A stretch of DNA of 64,000 nucleotides from Phytopseudomonas dryadis (GCF_004327355.1 NZ_QJUM01000015.1:1-64000), one strand, 5' to 3'; counted from the first letter of the stretch, positions 9,893-18,448 are shown. Made by a program: numbers and translations. Notes: a model not told the origin generated them from the letters alone.

Positions 9893-11314
9893 ATGCCCCT
9901 CGGTGTACGCATCTTCCTGGCGTACTTCCTGTTCGTCGGCCTGTCCGGCTGGTTCGTGCTCAGCACGGTGATGGATGAGATCCGTCCCGGGGTACGCCAG
10001 TCCACCGAGGAGACCCTGGTCGATACCGCCCACCTGCTGGCGGTGATCCTGCGTGACGAGGTCAAGTCGGGGCGCCTGACCCAGGGCGAGCTGCCCGAAC
10101 TGCTCAAGGCCTATGGCCGGCGCGAGCCCCAGGCGCAGATCTGGGGCGTGCCCAAGACCCAGGTCAATCACCGCATCTATGTCACCGACGCCCGGGGCAT
10201 CGTGCTGCTCGACTCCAGCGGCCTGGCGGTGGGGCAGGATTATTCGCGCTGGAACGACGTGTACCTGACCCTGCGCGGTCGCTACGGCGTACGTTCGACC
10301 CGCGAGGATGCCAGCGACCCGGATTCCTCGGTGATGTACGTGGCCGCGCCCATCGTCGAGGCCGGCGAGATTATCGGCGTGGTCTCGGTGGCCAAGCCCA
10401 ACCGCACCCTGCAGCCTTACATCGAGCGCTCCCAGCGGCGCCTGGGCTGGCTCGGCGCCGGGCTGATCGGCCTCGGGCTGCTGGTCGGCGGTTTGCTCAG
10501 TTGGTGGTTGAGCGGCTCGCTGCGGCGCCTGACCCGTTACGCCCAGGCGGTCAGCGAGGGGCGCCGCGCCGAGCTGCCCAATGTGCGCGGGGGCGAGCTC
10601 GGGCAACTGGCTCAGGCGGTGGAGCGGATGCGCACCGAACTCGAGGGCAAGGCCTACGTCGAACGCTACGTGCACACCCTGACCCACGAACTGAAGAGCC
10701 CGCTGGCGGCCATTCGCGGCGCGGCGGAGTTGCTCGAGGGCGATATGCCCGACGAGCAGCGCCAGCGTTTCGTGGCCAATATCGGCGAGGAAGGCGCGCG
10801 CCTGCAGAACCTGGTCGAGCGCCTCTTGCACCTGGCCCAGGTGGAGCAGCGCCAGGGCCTGGAAGAGCGCGTGGCCGTGCCGATGCGTGCCTTGATCGAC
10901 AGCCTGGTGCTGGCGCAGATGGCGCGCATCGAGCGTGCCGGATTGCGTGTGGATAACCTGGTTGGCGAGGACCAGGTGCTGCTCGGCGAGCGCTTCCTGC
11001 TGCGCCAGACCCTGGCCAACCTGCTCGATAACGCGCTGGACTTCACCCCGCCGGGTGGCGTGATCCGCTTCTCCATGGGCGTGCAGGGCGAGATGCTGCA
11101 ATTGCGCCTGTTCAACCAGGGCGAGGCGATTCCCGACTATGCGTTGCCGCGCCTGACCGAGCGTTTCTATTCCCTGGCGCGACCGCAGGGTGGGCGCAAG
11201 AGTACCGGCCTGGGGCTGAACTTCGTCCAGGAGGTGGTCGACCTGCACGGCGCTGAGCTGCGGATCGGCAACGTCGAGGGCGGCGTCGAGGTCTGCCTGA
11301 GTTTTCCGCGTTGA
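9893..11314 (+). CDS. creC: Sensor histidine kinase CreC
   Basis: A 473-aa inner-membrane kinase with a membrane helix at about 7-29, a periplasmic sensor, a second helix at about 183-203 and HAMP. The histidine box THELKSPLAAIRGA (His near residue 264) and an ATPase domain with N and G boxes (NLLDNALDF, GLGLNFV) follow. It should phosphorylate CreB. It begins 61 bases after creB on the same strand. The sensor contains a Cache-like fold, judged from the IYVTDARGIVLLDSSG segment. Confidence 0.92.
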   Translation: MPLGVRIFLAYFLFVGLSGWFVLSTVMDEIRPGVRQSTEETLVDTAHLLAVILRDEVKSGRLTQGELPELLKAYGRREPQAQIWGVPKTQVNHRIYVTDARGIVLLDSSGLAVGQDYSRWNDVYLTLRGRYGVRSTREDASDPDSSVMYVAAPIVEAGEIIGVVSVAKPNRTLQPYIERSQRRLGWLGAGLIGLGLLVGGLLSWWLSGSLRRLTRYAQAVSEGRRAELPNVRGGELGQLAQAVERMRTELEGKAYVERYVHTLTHELKSPLAAIRGAAELLEGDMPDEQRQRFVANIGEEGARLQNLVERLLHLAQVEQRQGLEERVAVPMRALIDSLVLAQMARIERAGLRVDNLVGEDQVLLGERFLLRQTLANLLDNALDFTPPGGVIRFSMGVQGEMLQLRLFNQGEAIPDYALPRLTERFYSLARPQGGRKSTGLGLNFVQEVVDLHGAELRIGNVEGGVEVCLSFPR

Positions 11315-11433
11315 CGCGCGCACCCGAGCGCTACGCATGCCGCGGCAACCACCTGGCTCGGCCCATGATGCGGATGTCGAGAGTTTGGCTATGCTGAGCT
11401 GATCGCCAATCGACCGGTACAGGGAGAACGCGC

Positions 11434-11871
11434 ATGAAAAAGACCGTGGCCGATGTGCTCAAGGGCAAGTCCTACACCGATGTTTACAGCGTTACTCCCT
11501 CCACCTCGGTGTTCGATGCGGTGAAGCTGATGGCCGAGAAAGGCATCGGCGCGCTGGTGGTGCTCGACGGCAGGCGCCTGGCCGGCATCGTCAGCGAGCG
11601 CGACTACGTGCGCAAGATCGCCGTGCTGGAGCGTTCGGCCGCGGCGCTGACGGTGGGCGATATCATGACCGCCAAGGTCGTCACCGTGGAGCCGAAGGAA
11701 GACAGCCGGCGCTGCATGGAGCTGATGACCAGCGGCCGCCTGCGCCACCTGCCCGTGGTGGAAGACGGGCAGGTGATCGGCCTGCTGTCCATCGGTGACC
11801 TGGTCAAGGAGATCATCAGCGAGCAGGAAAACCTGATCCAGCACCTGGAGCAGTACATCCGCGGCGAATAA
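11434..11871 (+). CDS. Two-CBS-domain protein
   Basis: A 145-aa cytoplasmic protein made almost entirely of a tandem CBS pair. The first repeat covers about 12-65 (VFDAVKLMAEKGIGALVV) and the second about 75-135 (MELMTSGRLRHLPVV, then GLLSIGDLVK). Such Bateman modules bind adenosine nucleotides and sense energy state. There is no attached catalytic domain, so its partner is unknown. It lies between creC and creD and is not a known part of the Cre system. AGGGAG is upstream of the ATG. Confidence 0.88.
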   Translation: MKKTVADVLKGKSYTDVYSVTPSTSVFDAVKLMAEKGIGALVVLDGRRLAGIVSERDYVRKIAVLERSAAALTVGDIMTAKVVTVEPKEDSRRCMELMTSGRLRHLPVVEDGQVIGLLSIGDLVKEIISEQENLIQHLEQYIRGE

Positions 11872-11975
11872 GACCCGGCAATGGCCCAGCGCGCGTCAGC
11901 CCGGACGCGCCAGGGGCCGCGCTTTTCATCCGCCTCGCGCCACCCTGCGCATCCGCTGGCTGTTTCCCCACAATC

Positions 11976-12013
11976 TCCACAGGATCTCCATCCAGGCTCC
12001 ACGCGGCCTCCAC
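11976..12013 (+). promoter_or_regulatory. Four TCCAC half-sites at 11-bp period upstream of creD
   Basis: TCCAC, TCCAT, TCCAC and TCCAC start at 11976, 11987, 11998 and 12009, exactly 11 bp apart with 6-base spacers. The known CreB-binding cre-tag is TTCAC-N6-TTCAC, which has the same period and spacer. A CreB-operator role here is inferred from that geometry and from the position 49 bp before the creD start. Confidence 0.5.
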
Positions 12014-12061
12014 AGGGCGTGGCCAGACTCCGTGCATCGAAACCGCACGGAGAGCTGCGCC

Positions 12062-13417
12062 ATGAACCGAAGCCTGACCCTGAAACTGGGCACCATCGCC
12101 CTGTTGATCCTGTTGCTGATGATTCCCCTGCTGCTGATCGACGGTCTGGTCGGCGAGCGCCAGCGGCAGCGCGACCAGGTGCTGCAGGACATCGCCCGCA
12201 GCGCCAGCTATCGCCAGCAGCTCAGCGGACCGATTCTGATCGTGCCCTACCGCAAGACAGTCCGGCAGTGGAAGAGCGTGGCCGGCTCCAGTGAGCGTTA
12301 CCTGGAGGAAGGCACGGAGCGCGGGCGCCTGTACTTCCTGCCGGATCGTTTCGTCCTGAATGGCGATGTACGCACCGAGCTGCGCTATCGCGGTATCTAC
12401 CAGGCGCGCCTGTATCACAGCGAAAACCGTATCAGCGGGCAGTTCAACGTGCCGGCCCAGTACGGCCTCGGCGACGACATCGAGCATTACCAGTTCGACC
12501 AGGCCTTCATCGCCGTGGGTATCAGCGATGTGCGCGGCATCGGCAACGATCTCAAGCTGCGCCTCAACGACACCCTGCTGAATTTCCAGCCGGGCACCGG
12601 CAGCGATGCGCTCGGCGCCGGTGTGCACGTGCCGCTGCCTGAACTGGATGCCGGCCAGGAGCAGGCGCTGGCGTTCGCCTTCGAGCTCAACCTGCAGGGC
12701 ACCGAGCAACTGAGCATCACCCCGGTCGGCCGCGACAGCCAGGTCGAGCTGCGTTCCGACTGGCCGCATCCCAGCTTCATCGGCGACTACCTGCCCACCC
12801 AGCGCGAGGTGAGCGGGCAGGGTTTCACGGCCCGCTGGCAGACCAGCTTCTTCGCCACCGACATGGAAGAGGCCCTGAACGCCTGCGTGAACGGCTCCTG
12901 TGGCGCCTTCCAGAGCCGTGTGTTCGGCGTGAGTTTCATCGATCCGGTGGATCAGTACCTCAAGGCCGATCGGGCGATCAAGTACGCGCTGCTGTTCATC
13001 ACCCTGACCTTCGCCGTGTTCTTTCTCTTCGAGGTGCTCAAGCGCCTGGCCGTGCACCCGGTGCAGTACGCCCTGGTCGGGCTGTCGCTGGCGCTGTTCT
13101 ACCTGCTGCTGTTGTCGCTGTCCGAGCACCTGGGCTTCGCCCTGGCCTACGGCTTGTCGGCCCTCGGCTGCGTCGCGCTGAACGGCTTCTATGTCAGCAG
13201 CGTATTACGCAGCTGGTCGCGCGGCATGGCCTTCGGCGCGCTCCTGGCGACCCTGTACGGGCTGCTCTACGGCCTGCTCGGCGCCGAGGACTACGCCCTG
13301 CTGATGGGTTCGCTGCTGGTCTTCGCCGTACTGGGCTGCATCATGCTGCTGACCCGCAAGCTGGACTGGTACGGGGTCGGCAAGAGCCCCGCCAGCGAAC
13401 CGGCCACCCACCCCTGA
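12062..13417 (+). CDS. creD: Inner membrane protein CreD
   Basis: A 451-aa CreD-family membrane protein. An N-terminal helix (about 7-30) is followed by a periplasmic region of about 280 residues and a bundle of about five helices at the C-terminus, the usual CreD topology. The family motif at the start of the periplasmic part is present (GERQRQRDQVLQDIA, then LSGPILIVPY). CreD is the main target of CreBC and affects beta-lactam susceptibility and envelope integrity. I used the ATG of MNRSLTLK, 10 codons into the open frame. Confidence 0.92.
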   Translation: MNRSLTLKLGTIALLILLLMIPLLLIDGLVGERQRQRDQVLQDIARSASYRQQLSGPILIVPYRKTVRQWKSVAGSSERYLEEGTERGRLYFLPDRFVLNGDVRTELRYRGIYQARLYHSENRISGQFNVPAQYGLGDDIEHYQFDQAFIAVGISDVRGIGNDLKLRLNDTLLNFQPGTGSDALGAGVHVPLPELDAGQEQALAFAFELNLQGTEQLSITPVGRDSQVELRSDWPHPSFIGDYLPTQREVSGQGFTARWQTSFFATDMEEALNACVNGSCGAFQSRVFGVSFIDPVDQYLKADRAIKYALLFITLTFAVFFLFEVLKRLAVHPVQYALVGLSLALFYLLLLSLSEHLGFALAYGLSALGCVALNGFYVSSVLRSWSRGMAFGALLATLYGLLYGLLGAEDYALLMGSLLVFAVLGCIMLLTRKLDWYGVGKSPASEPATHP

Positions 13418-13465
13418 CGACTGACCGGCGCGGCCTGGTCTGGCCGCGCCCATGGAGATTCGACC

Positions 13466-13768
13466 ATGCGCGCATGCCTGCAATTTTCCGCCTGCTTCGC
13501 CCTCGGCCTGTGCCTCGCCGCGGTGCTGCTGATCGGCCTGATGTTCGTCGGCCGCTTCGACTGGATCGACCTGCTGCTGCTCAGCGGCAAGCCGTTCGCC
13601 CAACTGAGCCTGCTGCTGTTGCCCGGGTCGTTCTGGGATGGCTTGACCGGGGTGGGCGATGCGGCCGCCAACCACGCCGTGCAATCCTTCCTGCAACTGT
13701 GCGTGGCCCTGGCGCAGATCGCCCTGCTGCTGGCCCTGGGGTTCTTCCGCCTCTGGTACCGGCGATGA
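13466..13768 (+). CDS. Small membrane protein of unknown function
   Basis: A 100-aa protein with an N-terminal hydrophobic helix (about 8-30), a second weaker hydrophobic stretch around 40-55 and a C-terminal helix (about 74-95), ending in positively charged RLWYRR. It follows creD by 48 bases on the same strand with a plausible ribosome site (GGAGATTCGACC), so it may be the last gene of the creD transcript. I do not recognise a family. Confidence 0.65.
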   Translation: MRACLQFSACFALGLCLAAVLLIGLMFVGRFDWIDLLLLSGKPFAQLSLLLLPGSFWDGLTGVGDAAANHAVQSFLQLCVALAQIALLLALGFFRLWYRR

Positions 13769-13986
13769 GCGGGCGCATCGGCCTGCGCGAGGATGCCCGT
13801 GTCGGCCAGTTGCTGGCGCGGCGCATCGCGCTGCTGTTCATGACCGCGCCCCGGGCGCCGCTGCCGGCTGCCGCGTCCTGTCCGTCGCGGCATGGCGGCG
13901 ATGCGCCGGCATAGATGCAGATCAATGGCCGTCGCCGCCGCTGCTTCTAGAATCGCCGGCCCCGTCATCCGTGAGCCCGCGACGTC

Positions 13987-15303
13987 ATGTCCATCCCGCC
14001 CTTTAGCCCCGAACTGCTGTCGCCGGCCGGCAGCCTGAAGAACATGCGCTACGCCTTCGCCTATGGCGCCGACGCGGTGTATGCCGGCCAGCCGCGCTAC
14101 AGCCTGCGGGTGCGCAACAACGAGTTCGATCACGCGCACCTGGCCCAGGGCATCGCCGAGGCCCATGCCCAGGGCAAGCGCTTCTACGTGGTGGTCAACA
14201 TCGCGCCGCACAACGCCAAGCTGAAGACTTTCCTCGACGATCTGCAGCCGGTGATCGAGATGGCTCCCGATGCCCTGATCATGTCCGATCCGGGGCTGAT
14301 CATGCTGGTGCGCGAGCAACACCCGCGGATGCCCATTCACCTGTCGGTGCAGGCCAATGCGGTGAACTGGGCCAGCGTGGCGTTCTGGCAGAGCCAGGGC
14401 TTGCAGCGGGTGATCCTGTCGCGCGAACTGGCGCTGGGCGAGATCGAGGAAATCCGCCAGCGGGTGCCGGCCATGGAGCTGGAAGTGTTCGTCCACGGTG
14501 CGCTGTGCATGGCCTACTCCGGGCGTTGCCTGCTGTCGGGCTACCTCAACCGCCGTGACCCCAACCAGGGCGCCTGCACCAATGCCTGTCGCTGGCAGTA
14601 CGACGTCAAGGCCGCCAGCGAGAACGAACTGGGCGAGATCGTCCGTCAGGTCGAGCCGACCCTGGGCATCGGCGCGCCGAGCGAGCGGGTGTTCGTGCTC
14701 GAAGACGGCATCGAGGCCGGACAGCAGATGCCGGTGTTCGAGGATGAACACGGCACCTACATCATGAACTCGCGGGATCTGCGCGCGGTGCAGCACGTCG
14801 AGCAACTGGTGCGCCTGGGCGTGCATTCGCTGAAGATCGAGGGACGCACCAAGTCCCACTACTACTGTGCGCGCACCGCCCAGGTCTACCGCCAGGCGAT
14901 CGACGACGCGGTGGCCGGCCGGCCCTTCGACCGCTCGCTGATGGACAGCCTGGAGTCCCTGGCCCACCGCGGCTACACCGAGGGTTTCCTGCGCCGCCAT
15001 GTCCACGACGAATACCAGAACTACCAGCACGGCAGCTCGCTGTCGGAACGTCAGCAGTTCGTCGGCGAGTTCACCGGCGAGCGCCGTGGGGAGCTGGCCG
15101 AAGTGCGGGTGAAGAACCGCTTCGCCGTCGGCGATGGCCTGGAGCTGATGACCCCGCAAGGCAACCTGCGCTTCACCCTGGAGCACCTGGAAAACGCCCG
15201 GGGCCAGCACGTCCCGGTGGCCCCGGGCGACGGCCATGTGCTGTACCTGCCGCTGCCGGCCGGGGTGGAACTGCAGTACGCCTTGTTGATGCGGGATCTG
15301 TAG
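13987..15303 (+). CDS. trhP: tRNA hydroxylation protein TrhP (YegQ-type U32 family)
   Basis: This 438-aa protein opens with the peptidase-U32 signature ELLSPAGSLKNMRYAFAYGA. It also has the cysteine-rich block around residue 175-200 (HGALCMAYSGRCLLS, then GACTNACRW) that likely holds an iron-sulphur cluster. E. coli TrhP (YegQ) makes 5-hydroxyuridine at tRNA position 34 using prephenate-derived chemistry. The length and the C-terminal beta-barrel portion agree with that member rather than with the shorter UbiU/UbiV. It ends 68 bases from the convergent Mrr-type gene, with no clear terminator. Confidence 0.88.
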   Translation: MSIPPFSPELLSPAGSLKNMRYAFAYGADAVYAGQPRYSLRVRNNEFDHAHLAQGIAEAHAQGKRFYVVVNIAPHNAKLKTFLDDLQPVIEMAPDALIMSDPGLIMLVREQHPRMPIHLSVQANAVNWASVAFWQSQGLQRVILSRELALGEIEEIRQRVPAMELEVFVHGALCMAYSGRCLLSGYLNRRDPNQGACTNACRWQYDVKAASENELGEIVRQVEPTLGIGAPSERVFVLEDGIEAGQQMPVFEDEHGTYIMNSRDLRAVQHVEQLVRLGVHSLKIEGRTKSHYYCARTAQVYRQAIDDAVAGRPFDRSLMDSLESLAHRGYTEGFLRRHVHDEYQNYQHGSSLSERQQFVGEFTGERRGELAEVRVKNRFAVGDGLELMTPQGNLRFTLEHLENARGQHVPVAPGDGHVLYLPLPAGVELQYALLMRDL

Positions 15304-15370
15304 CGGCGCCTGCCGAGCTTCATTCGTGGGATGGCGGCATCGGCTAGATGGCGCGTGGCAGCGACCGGGC

Positions 15371-16279
15371 TCAGTCTTCGGTGAAGTAATCCGAGTCGAT
15401 CTGCTTGATTTCGTAGATCTGCTTCACGTTGCAGCCCAGGTTGTTTTCGACCATCAGCCGTGCCAGTTCCACGCCATCGATCAGCACCACCTTGATATCC
15501 AGGCTCTGCGCCGCTGCGCGTGCTCCCGGGGAGAACTCCGAGGTGGTGATGAACACACCCTTGCGGGCGCGTTGGCGGGTCAGGGCGCCGATGAACTTGT
15601 CGATTTCCGGGCGATGCACCGTGTTGCTCCAGCGCTTGGCCTGCAGGTAGATCACGTCCAGGCCGAGCTTGTCTTCCTTGATGATGCCATCGATGCCATC
15701 GTCGTTGGTCTGCTGGGTCGCCTGGCCGGCTTCCTTGCGTGAGCCGCCGTAGCCCATGGCGATCATCAGATCGACCACCAGTTGTTCGAAGAAGCTCGGC
15801 GAGGCGTTGCGCACCTGGGCGAGCAATTCATCGGCGAGCGACTGCAGCAGGGCCTGATGGGCCAGGTTCAATTGCTCGTCAGGCGTGATGTCATCTGCCG
15901 GCTCGGCCTGTGGCAAGGGCGCATCCCCCGCCGGGCGTACACCGTGAAAGGCACTGAATTCCGGATACTGCTTGAGCCAACTGACGGTGATCCGCTGTGG
16001 CCCGCTCGCCAAGGCTTCGCGGCCACGCTCGGTGATCTGTACGAGGCCCTTGCCCGGAATGCTCAACAATCCCGCCTTGTTCAGATAAGTGCGCGCCCAG
16101 CCGATGCGGTTGTTGATCACCGTCTGCCGGCCCGAAGGCAGCATTTCGTGGCGCTCGGCTTCGCTCAACTGGAACTGCTCGATAACGCTCTCGCGCAGGG
16201 CCTTGAGGCTCAGCGGTAGCCCATCGGCAACCGTGGCCAGAACCGGGCGCATGACGGATTGGAAGTCGGGGATGGCCAT
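15371..16279 (-). CDS. mrr: Mrr-type restriction endonuclease
   Basis: A 302-aa protein with an N-terminal winged-helix domain (about 1-110, including the GRQTVINNRIGWARTYL segment) and a C-terminal Mrr catalytic domain (about 160-300). The PD-(D/E)xK core is visible as DDGIDGIIKED followed by VIYLQAKRW near residues 200-225. Mrr enzymes cut DNA carrying foreign methylation. It follows a PP2C-like fragment by about 20 bases with GGAAACG before the ATG, so it appears to be the last gene of the 17945-15371 operon. It is AT-richer than the core genes nearby, suggesting transfer. Confidence 0.9.
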   Translation of the reverse strand: MAIPDFQSVMRPVLATVADGLPLSLKALRESVIEQFQLSEAERHEMLPSGRQTVINNRIGWARTYLNKAGLLSIPGKGLVQITERGREALASGPQRITVSWLKQYPEFSAFHGVRPAGDAPLPQAEPADDITPDEQLNLAHQALLQSLADELLAQVRNASPSFFEQLVVDLMIAMGYGGSRKEAGQATQQTNDDGIDGIIKEDKLGLDVIYLQAKRWSNTVHRPEIDKFIGALTRQRARKGVFITTSEFSPGARAAAQSLDIKVVLIDGVELARLMVENNLGCNVKQIYEIKQIDSDYFTED

Positions 16280-16297
16280 GGTCGTTTCCTATGTCGT

Positions 16298-16599
16298 TCA
16301 GGTGCCGATGGGCGCCTTCAGTTTCTGCCTGGCATCTGCGCACCAGTCGGCGATGGCTGCTTCGATTGCGTTGCGATCCGCCAGTTGCGCAGGGTTCGGT
16401 TCAGCCGCTGGCAAGTGACTGAGATCGAGCGCGAGCCGGGCAAGCAGGGCGTTGCCCAGTTCTCCGCTGAGTGGGGGCTGCTACTGCCATCGGCAATCAG
16501 GTAGAGGCTGGCATGTGCTTGCTCGACATGGGCGAAGGTGCCCCGGCTGTCGGCTGTTATGGAGCCGGCCTGGGTATGCCATTGCACGGTCGCGCGCAT
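16298..16599 (-). pseudogene. Frameshifted N-terminal fragment resembling a PP2C-type phosphatase
   Basis: The frame from ATG 16599 reads to LYLIADGSSS, resembling the first metal-binding Asp-Gly of PP2C phosphatases. It then loses sense in a run of five C bases (minus strand, at about 16478). If one base is restored there, the frame continues as SGELGNALLARLALDLSHL and ends at a stop at 16298-16300, for about 100 aa. A full PP2C domain is over 200 aa, so it is both frameshifted and short. Its ATG touches the nucleotidyltransferase stop (TGAATG). A sequencing error in the homopolymer is possible. The family call is tentative. Confidence 0.45.
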
Positions 16600-17304
16600 T
16601 CAGGCAACTACCTGGGCGATGTGGCGTAGTCGCTGCCAGATGATCTGCTCGCGCTCGCTGTCGCCACGGGCGGCGTCCTGTACCAGGTAGCCGAACTCGT
16701 TATTGTCCAGCAGTGCGGTCAGTGTGTGGGCCAGATAGGCGCGTAGTTCGGGGGCTGCGGCGTCGACTTCCCGCTGCAGTTCTTCGCGGCCGTTAACCAG
16801 GTTGAGCATGTCCTCGAGATCCTGGCTGCCCAATGGGGTCTGCGCGCCGCGCCCGGCATAGGCTTCCAGTTTGCTGCCGAGAAAGTAGGGCGGGGTGAAC
16901 AGGCGGATGCGGCAGCCGCTCGGCAATTCATGCCACTGCGCGTTGGCCAGGCCATCCTCGAACCAACGGTTATTGCAGCCCAGCAGGTTGGCGGTTTCGT
17001 CGTCTGCGGGCATGAAGTCGACCTTCAACTCGCCCAGGCGCATGCGGCAGATGACCTCGTCCTGTGACGACTGCTTGAAGCCCTTCTGTCGCAATCGTTC
17101 GACCAGCTTTTGCCATTGGACATAGCCGGCCAGATGGATGACCAGGTCGACGTCGTCGGTGTAGCGCACTTCTTCCCGGCTGAGCTCGTCGGTCAGCAGC
17201 AAGGCCGTGATACAGCCGCCCACGAACGCGACCTCCTGGCAAAGGTCTTGGCCGAGTGCTTGGGCGACGACTTCGAGCATTTCAATGTTGTGTATGTGGC
17301 TCAT
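16600..17304 (-). CDS. Nucleotidyltransferase, probable toxin or effector of a two-gene module
   Basis: A 234-aa protein of the polymerase-beta-like nucleotidyltransferase superfamily. The catalytic signature is visible: GGCITALLL near residue 29, then YTDDVDLVI near residue 48, with a third acidic residue in LKVDFMP. It overlaps the preceding winged-helix gene by 4 bases (ATGA). Paired helix-turn-helix and nucleotidyltransferase genes occur in AbiE- and MenT-type toxin-antitoxin modules. Membership here is inferred from this layout and from the catalytic residues being intact. It is not close enough to AbiEii for me to name it. Confidence 0.75.
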   Translation of the reverse strand: MSHIHNIEMLEVVAQALGQDLCQEVAFVGGCITALLLTDELSREEVRYTDDVDLVIHLAGYVQWQKLVERLRQKGFKQSSQDEVICRMRLGELKVDFMPADDETANLLGCNNRWFEDGLANAQWHELPSGCRIRLFTPPYFLGSKLEAYAGRGAQTPLGSQDLEDMLNLVNGREELQREVDAAAPELRAYLAHTLTALLDNNEFGYLVQDAARGDSEREQIIWQRLRHIAQVVA

Positions 17305-17945
17305 GCTTGCAGAACCTTGTCGCGCAGAATCTCGTTGGCGAGGTTGGCTTCCCTGGCATTACCCAGGCGGATTGCATCGATGAGGGCCAGGTATTCGTAC
17401 AGGCGTGGGTCTTTCTTGACCGCACCTGGCACTGTCCTGAACAGGGGGGTGATGGATTGCCCCTTGCGATTACCGTAAGCGTCAGGCCAGACATGGATAA
17501 GGTCGCCGCCGCTCATCAACTTGTTTTGCAGAGCGGGGGCGGAAAAGCCTGTAGGAATGCCGCGCACGATTTCTGCCGGCTTGACCGGGAAGACGTAGCG
17601 CAAGCCATGTTCGATGAAGCCCAGTAACGCTTTGCTGTTGACCCGCGGCAACTGGGTGTTCGGGTCCAGGCGCAACAGCCCGATTTGCTGGCAGCGTTTC
17701 AGTGCAGCGGCAATTTCGGTTTTGCTTATACCGAGTGAGGCTTGCAGGGCCCGAACGGAGTAGCTGTCGTGATGAACAGGGGGATCTTGTTCAGACTGAT
17801 CTTCCCAGCCTTGCCATTGGCCGGGTTGGTCGATATCGCTGCGTTCGATCAGCGCTGCCGTTTCGTTGTCGAGCCGTCGCTGCAGGCGCTCGCGTTGCTC
17901 AAGGCAGATCAACTTGATCAGCAGCAGAACGTCTTGACTCTTCAT
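17301..17945 (-). CDS. Winged-helix protein, probable regulator or antitoxin of the module
   Basis: A 214-aa protein. An N-terminal helical stretch is followed by a helix-turn-helix at about residues 62-90 (YSVRALQASLGISKTEIAAA). A C-terminal part then carries a conserved-looking YVFPVKPAEIVRGIPT segment and a helical tail. I chose the ATG at 17945, which has GAGG 5 bases upstream; the open frame extends much further but reads as non-coding. A palindromic site sits directly upstream, as expected for an autoregulated antitoxin. I have seen this kind of protein next to nucleotidyltransferases but know no functional name. Confidence 0.7.
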   Translation of the reverse strand: MKSQDVLLLIKLICLEQRERLQRRLDNETAALIERSDIDQPGQWQGWEDQSEQDPPVHHDSYSVRALQASLGISKTEIAAALKRCQQIGLLRLDPNTQLPRVNSKALLGFIEHGLRYVFPVKPAEIVRGIPTGFSAPALQNKLMSGGDLIHVWPDAYGNRKGQSITPLFRTVPGAVKKDPRLYEYLALIDAIRLGNAREANLANEILRDKVLQA

Positions 17946-17962
17946 GGCGGCCTCGATTAGCG

Positions 17963-17992
17963 ACTGTCCTTTGTCCTGGGACTGAGGACAGT
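17963..17992 (-). promoter_or_regulatory. Palindromic operator upstream of the winged-helix gene
   Basis: ACTGTCC (17963-17969) pairs with GGACAGT (17986-17992), and inside it TGTCCT (17972-17977) pairs with AGGACA (17985-17990). Overlapping inverted repeats 18 bp before an HTH gene suggest autoregulation; this is inferred. Confidence 0.55.
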
Positions 17993-18016
17993 TTAAGCGT
18001 TGCTGCATGGCGGCTG

Positions 18017-18268
18017 TCAATTCGCTTGGCTGCGGATGTTCTGATCCCGCTGGATCTCTCGGCCGAGCTTGTAGAGCAGGTCGGATTGGGTCGTCGTGGC
18101 ATCGAATTCGATGCCGGCACGGCCGGCCAGATCCTGGGCCAGGGCTTCGCCGAGCTGGCGTAGCTTGATCAACGTGGTGTTGGGATCGCTGGCGAATACC
18201 CGCTCGGCGGTGCTCGCCAGTTGCACGAATACCGGGTCGTGTTCCTGGAGAAAAGTGAAGACTGCCAT
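18017..18268 (-). pseudogene. N-terminal fragment of a type I restriction HsdR subunit
   Basis: These 83 residues (start MAVFTFLQEHDPVFVQLA, then DPNTTLIKLRQLGEALAQ) match the opening helical domain seen at the N-terminus of many HsdR-like DEAD-box restriction subunits, which are normally around 1000 aa. The frame stops after RDQNIRSQAN, before any nuclease or helicase motif. A good ribosome site (AAGGATCGATC) precedes the ATG, so the stub may still be translated. No hsdM or hsdS lies nearby. It reads as the remnant of an older restriction locus next to the winged-helix/nucleotidyltransferase operon. Confidence 0.6.
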
Positions 18269-18448
18269 GATCGATCCTTGGTGGCCTGATCTGCACAGGT
18301 ACGCGCGCAGTTGTGCAACATATGCCGCAGCTTAACCAAGATGGGTGGCTGCTGAGCACGGTGGTTGCGCATGTGGGCAAAGCCTGCTCGCTGCGGTGCA
18401 TCAGGTAAAGGCGTGATGGCAAGCGCAGCCGTTACAGAGCGGCACTGT

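Noticed and set aside
13765..13914. Small overlapping frame after the 100-aa membrane protein (starts ATGA)
   Set aside because: No domain, Arg/Ala/Pro-rich composition and no independent support; the overlap alone is not enough.
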